Shown here: one piece after another, positions 24,227 to 34,090 of the stretch
How positions within the stretch are numbered: position 1 is the stretch's first letter
How the letters are laid out: each line of letters begins with the position of its first letter
Source: Prochlorococcus sp. AG-449-J16
GTDB lineage: Bacteria; Cyanobacteriota; Cyanobacteriia; PCC-6307; Cyanobiaceae
NCBI GenBank assembly: GCA_003209565.1
Contig: QCQK01000002.1
Coordinates: 1 to 64,000, forward strand
Length of the DNA: 64,000 nucleotides
Direction: 5' to 3'
Notes under the pieces: generated by a model
Databases searched by the model: none
Seen by the model: the letters and a program-made list of their open reading frames with translations, nothing else
Told to the model about the DNA's origin: nothing
Translations under genes and position numbers: made by a program

Positions 24227-26560
24227 TTAATCTTTCGGTTTAGCCAGAGGAAGTAGGCACTTATCTGAATCACATCCTGCTGGTCCTGCTTCAGATAGTT
24301 CTCCAACATCATATTTGTTAAGAGCATCAAAGAAATCGTTATTAACTTTCCTCTCTATTACTTTATTTTGCAATGATATATATTCCTCTTTACTTATTGG
24401 TTCAAAAGGTAATCTAGGGAAAGTAGCATTAGCACTAAATCGAGCAAGCAATGCCGCTGAAATATATCCTTCATTATTTTCTATTGCATTATGAATAGCT
24501 TTCGCTAAATCCTCGATTTCATTTTCTCTAAATTCAACGGTTGCAGAAGTGTTATGCTCTGTGTAAAATTTCTGCACCTGCATATAAAAATCAAATTGGG
24601 CTAATGCTGAGAAATTATTGATGTCTATTTGGTCTGCACCCTCTATATTCGCCCAGCTAACTTCTGTAGGGATTTCAACTAACCATTCTGTACATCTTGG
24701 ATCAAATGGATTATCGAGCAAGCAACCATTTTCATCTTTATCAGATTGAGATGGAACAACTGAGTAACCATAATCCATGCAAGCTAAAGCAATTGGGTCA
24801 TTTTTCCTAAAAGTTATTCTTCTTATGAATCTTTGAGCCTTTGGAGGATGCCATCCAGGAGCTGCTCCAGTAAGAAGACTTTTAGTTCCAGCTGGCTGAA
24901 CTGTCGTGCATCTATTTGGTCTCCTTAGATTATGCTTATCACAATATTCCCATACAGTTTCTTTTACTATATTTCTCCAAGAATCTAAGAATTTAGCTTC
25001 CTTTTCTTTGAAGGCCCTCCCTTCTTCGTTGTTTGGCCTTCCTGCTTCCCACCATTTCAACCATGGTGTCCCAAAGGCATGGACACAAAAATCAAATAAT
25101 CCAGTGAAACTTACTCCTACAATAGGATCATATTCCCTACTTTTTCTGTAACGCTCAACTTCAAATTCATGATTAAGCAAGCATGCTACAGAAAGAGCGG
25201 CTGCTTTAAAAGCTTTTTTTTGCTCTTCAAAATTTCCTGGGTCAATCTGATTTAAATGAACTTCAGCCAAATTGCAGTGGAAATCATTTCCCAAGATCTC
25301 ACCACAAGGGTTAAGTCCATATCGGCTCATCCTATGGTCTAACTCTTCTTCTGAAAAAGGACCATAACTACTATTTATCCAATTTCTCGCTTCATCCTTG
25401 CCTTGTTCTGAGTAGATTTCAACAAATTCCTTTCTCAGTTCATCATCTTTGAGAATATCTGCATTTGACCTTGCGATTGCTTCTGGAGCAAATTGAATGG
25501 CTCCCTCACCTGAATGGAATTGCTTTGTAACTGCATCCAAAACGGTTTGGTAAGTGGGTTTTGTATGGTAAACCCTTGTATGATTGGCCATTCTGAGGGC
25601 ATCTTTTTCAGGATCTATTCTCCAGTTACCCTTCTCATCTTGACTCCATAAATTTTCTTTTGCTGATGCTGCTTCCTTATCATCTGAAGCAAATTGTCTC
25701 ATTCCAGCACTTCTTCTTATATTCCCAGCAACTATGGTTACTGCAGCTTCATCAATTAATAAACAACACTCTACTGTACTTAATTTTCTGCCAATTGCCT
25801 TTCCAAGAAGTGATGCGACTCTAGAGTAAAGATCTTTCAATTTGATAGGATTTGCCATACCACCAAAACCTTTTAATGATTCTCCAGCAGGCCTAATATC
25901 TTCCAAATCAATATAAACATCAATTTCTCTTTCAAGACTCTCGTTGCTTGATGCCTCAAGAAGATATTTATAGCTATCTACCCATCCTCTTCTGCTATCT
26001 CCAACTTTGATATGAAGGTCTTTCCCTTTGATTTCTAATGAAGATTTTTCTCCCCTTTGATCTTTAGGAGTGATTCCAACATCACTAACTGATTTAATAT
26101 TTATTTTGTTTATTACCGTAGGTAAATTGTTTATAAAATGAGGCTCAATTATTGCACCTGTTCCACATCCCATCATTGCTAAGTCCATCATCAAAGCAAA
26201 AGCTTCCCAATCAATTAAGTTCGTTGAAGTACAGTTGTATGCACCAGAGAAATTTTGGTTTTTATTAATCCAAGGAGTTCCTCCAATCCACAACCATCTC
26301 CCTGAAGGTTGGGCTTTTTGGTTAGTTTGCATCTCTCTCATTAGGATCAATTCTTCATCAGAAAGTTTTCCTAATTCTTTTAGGCCTGATAAATTTCTTT
26401 CACCTACTTCACTCCAGTTTTCCCTTTTGCCAGAAGTAGTTTTCCTACTGTAAGACCTGAAAAAAACAGGATAAGCAGCTGGCGCAGTCTTTGGGAAGTC
26501 ATCTTTTTTAAGATTATTGGAATTGCTCTCTGAAGAAGCTTTATTTGGTGCAACAGTCAC
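24227..26560 (-). CDS. nrdJ: Adenosylcobalamin-dependent (class II) ribonucleoside-triphosphate reductase
   Basis: 777 residues from GTG 26560 (TVAPNKASSESN). The ORF-track start at 26635 adds 25 residues (VRMVADATGRVILP...) unlike the family's polar N-terminus. Reduces ribonucleotides to deoxyribonucleotides with B12 and is monomeric in this family. Key cysteines are visible: SGAYNCTSTN (substrate-side pair), LNPCGEI (thiyl radical site) with HCNLAEVHLN, and the C-terminal redox pair CDSDKC near the end. Marine picocyanobacteria rely on this B12-dependent enzyme. Divergent from the methyltransferase gene across 133 bp. Confidence 0.95.
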   Translation of the reverse strand: MTVAPNKASSESNSNNLKKDDFPKTAPAAYPVFFRSYSRKTTSGKRENWSEVGERNLSGLKELGKLSDEELILMREMQTNQKAQPSGRWLWIGGTPWINKNQNFSGAYNCTSTNLIDWEAFALMMDLAMMGCGTGAIIEPHFINNLPTVINKINIKSVSDVGITPKDQRGEKSSLEIKGKDLHIKVGDSRRGWVDSYKYLLEASSNESLEREIDVYIDLEDIRPAGESLKGFGGMANPIKLKDLYSRVASLLGKAIGRKLSTVECCLLIDEAAVTIVAGNIRRSAGMRQFASDDKEAASAKENLWSQDEKGNWRIDPEKDALRMANHTRVYHTKPTYQTVLDAVTKQFHSGEGAIQFAPEAIARSNADILKDDELRKEFVEIYSEQGKDEARNWINSSYGPFSEEELDHRMSRYGLNPCGEILGNDFHCNLAEVHLNQIDPGNFEEQKKAFKAAALSVACLLNHEFEVERYRKSREYDPIVGVSFTGLFDFCVHAFGTPWLKWWEAGRPNNEEGRAFKEKEAKFLDSWRNIVKETVWEYCDKHNLRRPNRCTTVQPAGTKSLLTGAAPGWHPPKAQRFIRRITFRKNDPIALACMDYGYSVVPSQSDKDENGCLLDNPFDPRCTEWLVEIPTEVSWANIEGADQIDINNFSALAQFDFYMQVQKFYTEHNTSATVEFRENEIEDLAKAIHNAIENNEGYISAALLARFSANATFPRLPFEPISKEEYISLQNKVIERKVNNDFFDALNKYDVGELSEAGPAGCDSDKCLLPLAKPKD

Positions 26561-26693
26561 GATAAAAAAATGTATGTAAATAACCCGTACTGGAAGAATA
26601 ACTCTACCTGTGGCGTCTGCAACCATTCTTACCACTATTTAACGGTTTGTGTAGAATTATGTTTAATATGAAATCTTTGTTTCAAGAAAGGAT

Positions 26694-27389
26694 ATGGAAA
26701 GGGTCCCCGAACCTGAATTAATGGAAGAAAAAGAGCAGGTCATTTCTTATGACGAAGCTGATTTTTCAGAAGGGGAAGCTAATCTAATTAATCAAATAAA
26801 TCATTATCTTTTAAGAAAAAATATTTTTTTAGATGAAAAAGATTTAATAGTTGATTTAGGATGTGGTCCAGGAAATATTTCTGAGAAGTTAGCAATAAAA
26901 TGGCCTAACACTGAAGTAATTGGGGTAGATGGTTCTAAGGAGATGATTTTGAGAGCAGAATATAATAAAAAGATTTCTACTAATGAAAAAAAATTAAAAA
27001 ATTTAAGCTATATCTGTTCAGATATTAAAAACATTGAATCTAATTCTTTTTTAATTAAAAAAAGAATTAGTTTACTTGTAAGTAATAGTTTGATCCATCA
27101 CATTACCAAACTTGAAGATTTCTTCAGGACAATAAGAAGTTTGTCTAGTAATATCACTGTAAATTTTCATAAGGACTTGAAAAGGCCATTAGATGAAAAG
27201 TCAGCTCTAGAACTCAAAGCACAATGTTCAAAAAAATATAATAAGACTTTAACAAATGATTATTATGCATCTTTAAGAGCTTCATATACTTTTAAAGAAT
27301 TAAAGAATTTTACTTTAGAGAATGATTTATCCTCTTTAGATGTGTTTGAAGAAGGTGATAATTATTTAATAGTCTATGGTAATGTTTAA
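26694..27389 (+). CDS. SAM-dependent methyltransferase
   Basis: 231 residues. Motif I LIVDLGCGPGNISEKLA (about 48-64), then TEVIGVDGSKEMILRAE, SYICSDIKNIE and SLLVSNSLIHHITKLEDFFR. These are the full set of class I methyltransferase motifs, closest in style to Methyltransf_25/UbiE-type enzymes. The substrate is not determinable. It lies 31 bp upstream of prfC in the same direction, probably one transcript. Confidence 0.85.
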   Translation: MERVPEPELMEEKEQVISYDEADFSEGEANLINQINHYLLRKNIFLDEKDLIVDLGCGPGNISEKLAIKWPNTEVIGVDGSKEMILRAEYNKKISTNEKKLKNLSYICSDIKNIESNSFLIKKRISLLVSNSLIHHITKLEDFFRTIRSLSSNITVNFHKDLKRPLDEKSALELKAQCSKKYNKTLTNDYYASLRASYTFKELKNFTLENDLSSLDVFEEGDNYLIVYGNV

Positions 27390-27420
27390 GAACTAAGTGA
27401 AAAATGCTTATATTATATAA

Positions 27421-29058
27421 ATGAGCTTAGATACCAAAATTCTAAATAATAAAGAAATAAAGGATGCGGTTAATAAAAGAAGAAATTTTGCTATTATTTC
27501 ACATCCAGATGCTGGAAAAACTACTCTTACAGAGAAGCTTCTTTTGTATGGAGGTGCCATTCAACAGGCAGGAGCAGTAAAAGCTAGGGGAAATCAGAGA
27601 AAAGCTACCTCAGACTGGATGGAACTAGAGAAACAGAGAGGTATTTCTATCACTTCAACTGTATTGCAATTTGAATATGAAAGATCAGTAATCAATCTAT
27701 TAGATACACCAGGACATCAAGATTTCTCCGAAGATACTTATAGAACATTAGCTGCAGCTGATAATGCAGTTATGTTGGAAGATGCTGCTAAAGGACTAGA
27801 ACCTCAAACTAGAAAATTGTTTGAAGTTTGTAAGATGCGAAAAATACCAATATTTACTTTCATAAATAAAATGGATAGACCAGGAAGAGAGCCATTTTCT
27901 TTACTTGATGAAATCGAATCAGAACTTGGATTAAATACTTTACCTATTAACTGGCCAATTGGGAGTGGCGAGGAATTTAGAGGAGTTATTGATAGATTTT
28001 CGAGAGAGGTGATTTTATTTGATAAAGCTGTGAGAGGGAAACAATCGAATGAGAAAAGATTAAGTCTTGAAGATAAAGAACTATCAAAATATGTAGAAAG
28101 AGATTTACTTGAAAACTCACTTGAAGAATTGGAGGTTCTTGATGAGGCCGGATCGAAATTTGATAAAGAAAAAGTTTTTAATGGCTCTTTAACCCCAGTT
28201 TTCTTTGGATCTGCCATGACTAATTTTGGTGTAAGACCATTTTTAGATAGTTTTTTAAAAATGGCACAAAAACCAACTTCAAGAAATAGTAATAAAGGGG
28301 ATATTGAACCTGCAAGCGATGAATTTAGTGGGTTTGTTTTTAAGCTTCAGGCAAATATGGATCCAAAGCACAGAGATAGGGTTGCTTTTATAAGAGTTTG
28401 TAGTGGCAAATTTGAAAAGGATATGTCAGTTAAACATTCCAGAACTGGGAAAACAATCAGATTATCAAGACCACAAAAAATATTTGGGCAAGATAGAGAA
28501 GTAGTTGATGATGCCTATCCTGGAGATGTTATTGGTTTAAATAATCCAGGGATGTTTTCTATTGGAGATACTCTTTATACGGGTGCTCATCTGGAATATG
28601 AGGGTATACCATCCTTTAGTCCTGAAATATTTAGCTGGCTAAGAAATCCAAATCCCTCAGCATTTAAAAACTTTAGAAAGGGTGTTAATGAACTTCGAGA
28701 AGAAGGTGCGGTTCAGATTCTTTATGACTTTGATGAGAGCAAAAGAGATCCTATACTCGCAGCGGTTGGTCAATTGCAGTTGGAAGTAGTAACTCATAGG
28801 TTAAAAAGTGAATATGGTGTAGATGCAAATCTTGAATCAATGCCATATCAATTGGCTAGGTGGGTTTCTGATGGATGGCCAGCTATTGAAAAACTAGGAA
28901 GAATATTCAATTGTAAGATAGTTAAAGATTGTTGGAGTAGGCCAGTTATTCTTTTTAAAAATGATTGGAATCTAAATCAATTTGTTGAAGACAATAATCA
29001 ATTAAATTTAAACAAAGTTGCTCCTGTTGTTAGTGGAGTCGAACCAATTGTTTTATAA
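27421..29058 (+). CDS. prfC: Peptide chain release factor 3
   Basis: 545 residues, normal length. GTPase domain with P-loop [20 protein letters not shown], then [36 protein letters not shown] and [10 protein letters not shown]. The [17 protein letters not shown] insert distinguishes RF3 from EF-G. Domain II/III follow ([20 protein letters not shown]). It recycles RF1/RF2 from the ribosome after termination. Confidence 0.97.
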   Translation: MSLDTKILNNKEIKDAVNKRRNFAIISHPDAGKTTLTEKLLLYGGAIQQAGAVKARGNQRKATSDWMELEKQRGISITSTVLQFEYERSVINLLDTPGHQDFSEDTYRTLAAADNAVMLEDAAKGLEPQTRKLFEVCKMRKIPIFTFINKMDRPGREPFSLLDEIESELGLNTLPINWPIGSGEEFRGVIDRFSREVILFDKAVRGKQSNEKRLSLEDKELSKYVERDLLENSLEELEVLDEAGSKFDKEKVFNGSLTPVFFGSAMTNFGVRPFLDSFLKMAQKPTSRNSNKGDIEPASDEFSGFVFKLQANMDPKHRDRVAFIRVCSGKFEKDMSVKHSRTGKTIRLSRPQKIFGQDREVVDDAYPGDVIGLNNPGMFSIGDTLYTGAHLEYEGIPSFSPEIFSWLRNPNPSAFKNFRKGVNELREEGAVQILYDFDESKRDPILAAVGQLQLEVVTHRLKSEYGVDANLESMPYQLARWVSDGWPAIEKLGRIFNCKIVKDCWSRPVILFKNDWNLNQFVEDNNQLNLNKVAPVVSGVEPIVL

Positions 29059-29109
29059 AGTCTTAATGGATTATAAAATTAGTTAATCTGTTAATATTGG
29101 TAAAAAATT

Positions 29110-29781
29110 TTGGATTCAAACAGTAGTAAAAACAATAAAGAAAAATCACCTTATGAAATTTTAGGTGTAAAAGAAGGTGTTGCTTTTGAGGATATTCAGA
29201 AGGCTAGAGATATTAAAATTAAAGAGGCTGGCGAAGATTTGATTTTAAAAGCGAAAATAGAATCCTCCTTTGATCAATTACTTATGGGAAGTTTGAAAGC
29301 AAGGCAATCAGGGAATGTAAGTTATGAAGCTGTGAGTGCCTCAAAAAAAGAAAAACAAATTAATCAATTAACCAATAATTTCCCACTTCTTTCTAAGATA
29401 AAAAATTTAAATAACAACTCTAAGAGCTCAAGTCAGTATAGTCTGCCAAAAATAACCACTCCCTCATTTGATAATCTTTCAATAAAAATATCTGTTGGGC
29501 TATTATTTTTAATTTTATTATTTATCAGTCCAGACTCTAATAATAGACTTTTACTCTCTATCTCAACATTAATACTTACCTATACTCAAATTAAATCAGG
29601 GAAAAGATTTATAGGTTCTCTTGGTTGGAGTGTTACCTTTCTTTCTATAGGATTAATATTTGGTGGATTGCTTGAAAATAATTCTTTCATTCAGGAAGTA
29701 TCAGACAATTCTTTATCAATACAAAAAATTCAAAGTATTCCAGCTATGGTTATTTTATGGTTAGGTGTAATTTTCTTATAA
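29110..29781 (+). CDS. CPP1-like (DnaJ-related) membrane protein
   Basis: 223 residues, TTG start. Residues about 13-75 form a degenerate J-like domain ([20 protein letters not shown], no HPD motif). A linker then leads to three or four hydrophobic helices ([55 protein letters not shown]). This architecture is that of the CPP1/DUF3353 family, whose plant members chaperone protochlorophyllide oxidoreductase. Its stop overlaps the convergent hslO end by 6 bp. Confidence 0.85.
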   Translation: MDSNSSKNNKEKSPYEILGVKEGVAFEDIQKARDIKIKEAGEDLILKAKIESSFDQLLMGSLKARQSGNVSYEAVSASKKEKQINQLTNNFPLLSKIKNLNNNSKSSSQYSLPKITTPSFDNLSIKISVGLLFLILLFISPDSNNRLLLSISTLILTYTQIKSGKRFIGSLGWSVTFLSIGLIFGGLLENNSFIQEVSDNSLSIQKIQSIPAMVILWLGVIFL

Positions 29782-30684
29782 TTGATTTTCTATCATCGAT
29801 TTTATTTCTTCGTAATTTATAAGATATTTATTCTTACAAAATTCACAAACTAATTCTGCTTTGCCATCTTTCTTGAGGATATCCTCCAACTCACTCTTAT
29901 CAAGCATTTTCATCGCATTTAAACTTCTTTGTTTGGAACACTTGCATTTAAAACTAACTTCTTGGGAACGAGCTTTTTCAGAGACTGATTTATCGTCAAT
30001 ATCGGGAAATATATTTCTAATTAAAGAAAGAAGATTATCTTTTGACTTAAATAAGTCTTCGCTGAAAGAATTAATTTCTTTACATCTTTCTTCAAGTATT
30101 GAGACAAGTAGAGGGTCAGTATCTTTTTTAGGTAGAACTTGAGCTAATAAGCCACCAGTACAAATAACACTTTTATTTTGAATTTTTTCACCAATAAATA
30201 CAGCAGAGGGAGTTTGCTCTGAATGAAATAAATATGAAGCCAAGTCTTCAGCAATATTTCCATTTACTAATTCAACAGTGCTTGTAAAGGGTTCTCCAAA
30301 TCCATTATCTCTAATTACATTTAAATATCCTGTACCTAATGCTTTTGTAAAATCAAAAGAATATTTATTATTGCCTATTTTGACTAGGTCTAATTCTAAA
30401 TTAGGATTTCCCACATACCCCCTAACTTTTCCGTCTCTGCCTGCGTCAACCAGTAATCCTTTTAAAGGCCCCTCAGATCTAACTCTTAAAGTAACTCTCC
30501 CATGCATTATCTTCATTGAACTTGCTAAAAGCAGTGAGGCACTAAATGCTCTTCCTAAGATACAGGTGGTTAAATAAGAAAGACCGTGTCTTTTTTTTGC
30601 CTCTAAAGAAGATTCTGTTGTTAAGACTGCAACTAATCTGATTCCTCCATTTGCTGCAGTAGCCCGAACTATCCTATCCTGCAT
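29776..30684 (-). CDS. hslO: 33 kDa redox-regulated chaperone (Hsp33)
   Basis: 302 residues. The N-terminal fold shows [19 protein letters not shown] and [13 protein letters not shown]. The C-terminal zinc-switch domain has the required cysteines as [10 protein letters not shown] and VCEFCKNKY (CxC...CxxC). It is activated by oxidative unfolding and holds unfolded clients. Overlaps the upstream ABC ATPase gene by 11 bp, so the two are coupled. Confidence 0.95.
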   Translation of the reverse strand: MQDRIVRATAANGGIRLVAVLTTESSLEAKKRHGLSYLTTCILGRAFSASLLLASSMKIMHGRVTLRVRSEGPLKGLLVDAGRDGKVRGYVGNPNLELDLVKIGNNKYSFDFTKALGTGYLNVIRDNGFGEPFTSTVELVNGNIAEDLASYLFHSEQTPSAVFIGEKIQNKSVICTGGLLAQVLPKKDTDPLLVSILEERCKEINSFSEDLFKSKDNLLSLIRNIFPDIDDKSVSEKARSQEVSFKCKCSKQRSLNAMKMLDKSELEDILKKDGKAELVCEFCKNKYLINYEEIKSMIENQL

Positions 30685-31321
30685 GATTTTCTTTCATAAT
30701 ATTTTTGATTTTCCCTTTTTCCAAGAATAATATCTTAGAAGGAATTCCTTCAAATAAGGCAGGTTCATGAGTAACAATAATAATTGTATTTTTATTTTTT
30801 AAATCAAGAATTAAATTCTTCACATCATTTCTCATTGAATGGTCTAATCCAGCAGTTGGTTCATCAAGTAAAAGAATTGAGGGATTTCTAAGTAGTTGAA
30901 CTGCAACAGCTAATCGCCTTTGTTGTCCTCCACTTAGTTGTTCTGGTGGTTGGGTTAGATCAATTTTTTTCAAACCAACTTTATTTAAAACTATTTCTAT
31001 ATTTTTTTCTCTTAAAGATTTATGGCCTATTTTTAATTCTTTCCCAATGGTTGTACCTATAAAGTATCTCTCAGGAAATTGGAATACTACCCCACAAAAC
31101 CATCTTCTTTGTCTAGAAGATAAAATTTTATTCTTCCAAGTAATTTTTCCTTTTTGTGGATTTGTTAATCCGCTTATTATTTCGAGAAGTGTTGTTTTCC
31201 CAGAACCACTATTGCCACAAATTAAAATAATTTCATTTTCATGAACTTTTAAATTTAAATTGTCTATTATTTTTCTTTCACCAGTTTGGGGTTGATAAGA
31301 TATTTCTTTTAAATCAAGCAT
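30674..31321 (-). CDS. ABC transporter ATP-binding protein
   Basis: 215 residues, single nucleotide-binding domain: Walker [14 protein letters not shown] (about 34-46), Q-loop [10 protein letters not shown], signature [13 protein letters not shown], Walker [14 protein letters not shown]-loop IIVTHEP. The Q-loop FQFPE and the overall length resemble ECF/CbiO-type ATPases. No permease gene is adjacent, so the substrate is open. Its 3' end overlaps hslO by 11 bp. Confidence 0.88.
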   Translation of the reverse strand: MLDLKEISYQPQTGERKIIDNLNLKVHENEIILICGNSGSGKTTLLEIISGLTNPQKGKITWKNKILSSRQRRWFCGVVFQFPERYFIGTTIGKELKIGHKSLREKNIEIVLNKVGLKKIDLTQPPEQLSGGQQRRLAVAVQLLRNPSILLLDEPTAGLDHSMRNDVKNLILDLKNKNTIIIVTHEPALFEGIPSKILFLEKGKIKNIMKENHAG

Positions 31322-31404
31322 TATTAATTAAGTTTTAGGTATTAATTTTAATCTAGTAATAACTTACTTATAATAGCTTTAGATCTAAAAAGCTATTAGT
31401 TAAT

Positions 31405-31848
31405 ATGAATATTATTTTTAGGGAAGTTGATCCTTTTAATTGTTGGATTTGGATCAGATTTTCAGAATCACCGACTCAAGATGAAAAAAATTATTTAGAT
31501 GGCCTTTTTGATAGTTGGTACGTTTTAGGAAGGTTAGGTGGATTTAATTCTGAAAATTTGCAAACTCATGAAGAGGGTTCCGATTTAAGTTGGATGTCCT
31601 ACGATAATGACCAAAAAAATGCATCTCTTCCAGCCTTAATGCATAATTTAGGAATTATGGAATATCAAAACCTGTGGGGAAGATGTTGGGTTGATTTTGG
31701 AACTTCAGACTCCATTTCAATAGATATATTAATTAATTCTTTGAATGAGATATCAAATAATTATGTAAAAATTGAAGAGTTAATTATTGGGGGTGAAAAT
31801 AATGATTGGGCAATTGAAGAACATGAAGATTTAGTTTTCAAAGATTAA
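31405..31848 (+). CDS. DUF3531-family protein
   Basis: 147 residues, soluble. The N-terminus REVDPFNCWIWIRFSESPTQ and the central YQNLWGRCWVDFGTSDSISI with LGGFNSENLQ are characteristic of a family conserved in cyanobacteria and plastids. Function unknown. It heads a row of three same-strand genes (gap 9 bp to rsmE). Confidence 0.82.
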   Translation: MNIIFREVDPFNCWIWIRFSESPTQDEKNYLDGLFDSWYVLGRLGGFNSENLQTHEEGSDLSWMSYDNDQKNASLPALMHNLGIMEYQNLWGRCWVDFGTSDSISIDILINSLNEISNNYVKIEELIIGGENNDWAIEEHEDLVFKD

Positions 31849-31857
31849 GTGTTTTAG

Positions 31858-32631
31858 ATGGAAGACTTAACAAGATTAATTATTTCCCATGAAAGAATTG
31901 AAAATATTAAGAAAAATAATTTAGAACTTTCTAACGAAGAGGCTCATTATATAAATAAAGTAATGAGGATAAAAAATGGCAAAGAAATATTTATAACTAA
32001 CGGAATGGGTTCATTATGGAAAGCTATTAAAGTTAAAAATGATTGTTTAGAAATAATTCACTTAAAAAAACCTTACTTGTTTCAAGAACAAGAAACTTAC
32101 TTATTAGGTATAGCTGTTGTTATACCAAAAAGTGGTTTTGAGGATATTTTAAAAATGTGTACTGAAATAGGAATTGATTTTATACAGCCATTATTTTCAG
32201 AAAGACAGGTACACAAAAATTTAAACTTTTCTAGAAAACTTTTGAGATGGAATTCAATTATCAAAGAAGCAGTTGAGCAAAGTGAGAGATTATGGAAACC
32301 ATCTATTTTAAATGGTATGGATATTATTGAATGGCTAAAAAGCAGAGATAATCAAGAAAGAGTTTCAATTTCAATAACTAGAGAAGAAACACTATATGAC
32401 TTAAATCAATGGTTAAGAAAAAAACAAGAATTTGTAGATAAAAAAGGAGGTATTTTTTGGAATGTAATTGGCCCTGAAGGAGGTTGGTCTTCCAAAGAAA
32501 TTGATTTTTTTAATAAAAATAGTATTACCTTTGTTAAACTTTCTGACACTATCTTAAGAACCTCAACGGCTAGTATTAATGCATCATCAATCCTAAATCA
32601 ATGGAGAATTGATTTGAAATTAAGGAATTAG
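31858..32631 (+). CDS. rsmE: 16S rRNA (uracil-1498-N3)-methyltransferase
   Basis: 257 residues. An N-terminal PUA-like part (NEEAHYINKVMRIKNGKEIF) and a SPOUT knot domain: IGIDFIQPLFSERQ, EQSERLWKPSI, the SAM-binding NVIGPEGGWSSKEIDFF, and KLSDTILRTSTASINASSIL. All signature motifs of RsmE are present. It methylates N3 of U1498 in the ribosomal small subunit. Confidence 0.93.
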   Translation: MEDLTRLIISHERIENIKKNNLELSNEEAHYINKVMRIKNGKEIFITNGMGSLWKAIKVKNDCLEIIHLKKPYLFQEQETYLLGIAVVIPKSGFEDILKMCTEIGIDFIQPLFSERQVHKNLNFSRKLLRWNSIIKEAVEQSERLWKPSILNGMDIIEWLKSRDNQERVSISITREETLYDLNQWLRKKQEFVDKKGGIFWNVIGPEGGWSSKEIDFFNKNSITFVKLSDTILRTSTASINASSILNQWRIDLKLRN

Positions 32632-32637
32632 ATAAAT

Positions 32638-33375
32638 ATGGATTTAATTAGCAATCAATTTTTTATAGGTTTTTGCATTAATTTTATTTTGATTTTTATA
32701 TTTTGTAAGATTCCTTTGATGACAAAAAGTGGTTGGATAAGTGCAGGAATTTTAGGCACAATTTTGTGGGCGTGTTTGTCTTGGCAGGGCTGGATGTCAG
32801 TTGTAATTTATCTATTATTGGGATCTCTAGTTACCAAAATAGGTTTTAAATTTAAAAAAGAACAAGGAATAGCTGAAAAAAGAGAAGGAAGAAGAGGTCC
32901 TGAGAATGTATGGGGCTCTGCAGCTACAGGATTATTTCTTGCCATTATGACCAAATTTAATGCTGCCAACGTAGTGATGTTTAAAGTAGGTTTCGCTGCA
33001 AGTTTTACTGCAAAGTTGGCGGATACTTTTGGCAGCGAAATTGGAAAAAGATTTGGTAAAGACACATATTTAATTACCTCACTGAAAAAGGTTGAGAGAG
33101 GAACTGAAGGAGGAATAAGTATAGAAGGAACATTAGCTAGTGTTGTGGGATCAATATTTATGGCTTTTGTAATGCTACGTCTATCAATTATTTCTACAAA
33201 ATACCATTTCATAGTTGTTGCAGTTTCGGGATTTTTGGCCACACTTTCTGAGAGTATTATTGGTGCTAAATTTCAAAACAAATATAAATTAAGTAATGAA
33301 TTGGTAAATGCTATTCAGACAAGTATTGCTTCTGTTTTTGCTATCTTTGCTCTTATTTTATATTCATATTTTTAA
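32638..33375 (+). CDS. DUF92 family membrane protein (phytol phosphate kinase-like)
   Basis: 245 residues, about six membrane helices. Family signatures are RRGPENVWGSAATGLFLAI, FAASFTAKLADTFGSEIGKR and VERGTEGGISIEGTLASVVG. Characterised plant and cyanobacterial members (VTE6) phosphorylate phytyl phosphate in tocopherol and chlorophyll recycling, and that activity is likely but unproven here. Starts 6 bp after rsmE. Confidence 0.85.
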   Translation: MDLISNQFFIGFCINFILIFIFCKIPLMTKSGWISAGILGTILWACLSWQGWMSVVIYLLLGSLVTKIGFKFKKEQGIAEKREGRRGPENVWGSAATGLFLAIMTKFNAANVVMFKVGFAASFTAKLADTFGSEIGKRFGKDTYLITSLKKVERGTEGGISIEGTLASVVGSIFMAFVMLRLSIISTKYHFIVVAVSGFLATLSESIIGAKFQNKYKLSNELVNAIQTSIASVFAIFALILYSYF

Positions 33376-33396
33376 ATTAAAAATATTTGTAAAGAC

Positions 33397-34041
33397 TTAG
33401 GATTCCTTCCACTTTGTAAGAATCTCCCAGCTCTTAAGTCTTTGGAAAATCCAGAAATGACCTTCGGAATTTAGATGAATTCCATCATGCGTAATCCAAT
33501 TTTTACTCCTATTATCAGAGTACATTTCTCTAAAAGTAGGCAGAAATGGGACATTCTGATTGAGGCATACTTCCTCCATTCTTCTTTCATAAGAATTACA
33601 AAAATCATTTGAGTACCATAGACATCCTGCAAACGGCATTTTGCTTTCGTCAACAGGTGTGAGACCAATAACAAAGACATTTGTTTGAGAGTTCATTTCA
33701 TTAATTAGTCTCTCTAGTCCATATTCAAATCCATCTATATCTAATTGATGTCTTCCGTTTTTCTGACCAATTGCGGCAGTGTCGTTAAGACCAACATTAA
33801 GCAGGATTGCTTTAGGTTTATTTCTTCTCGTTTCTCCTCTAGATGACCATTCTTTTTCCCATCTAGCTGAAACTTTTTCTATCCCATCTCCCCTTACGCC
33901 AAGTTGATAAATTACTGGCCCATTTTGGTTGTCGCACCAATCTTTTCTAAGCCTCTCGCACCATCCGCCACCTTCCTTATCTCCCCATCCATAAACTGAG
34001 CTATCTCCAATTACAACTAGTTGTTTTGGTAAACTAATCAC
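33397..34041 (-). CDS. GDSL/SGNH-type esterase
   Basis: 214 residues. SGNH blocks: I VVIGDSSVYGWGD (Ser in GDS), II-like VRGDGIEKV, III LLNVGLNDTAA (Gly/Asn), V WITHDGIHLNSEGHFW (Asp-x-x-His). No signal peptide, so cytosolic. Hydrolyses an ester of unknown identity. Separated by 49 bp from phnE, which ends downstream on the same strand. Confidence 0.88.
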   Translation of the reverse strand: MISLPKQLVVIGDSSVYGWGDKEGGGWCERLRKDWCDNQNGPVIYQLGVRGDGIEKVSARWEKEWSSRGETRRNKPKAILLNVGLNDTAAIGQKNGRHQLDIDGFEYGLERLINEMNSQTNVFVIGLTPVDESKMPFAGCLWYSNDFCNSYERRMEEVCLNQNVPFLPTFREMYSDNRSKNWITHDGIHLNSEGHFWIFQRLKSWEILTKWKES

Positions 34042-34090
34042 TATAACCGGAAAAAAATAATTACTTGATTTAACAAATTATTCTTACAAA

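Noticed and set aside
26561-26635. N-terminal extension of nrdJ to GTG 26635
   Set aside because: The extra 25 residues do not resemble the polar N-terminus of the family, and GTG 26560 gives a natural start.
26561-26693. Possible cobalamin riboswitch upstream of nrdJ
   Set aside because: The gap is only 133 bp and no B12-box-like sequence was found.
32808-33242. 144-codon minus-strand ORF within the DUF92 gene
   Set aside because: Antisense shadow of a well-conserved membrane-protein gene.
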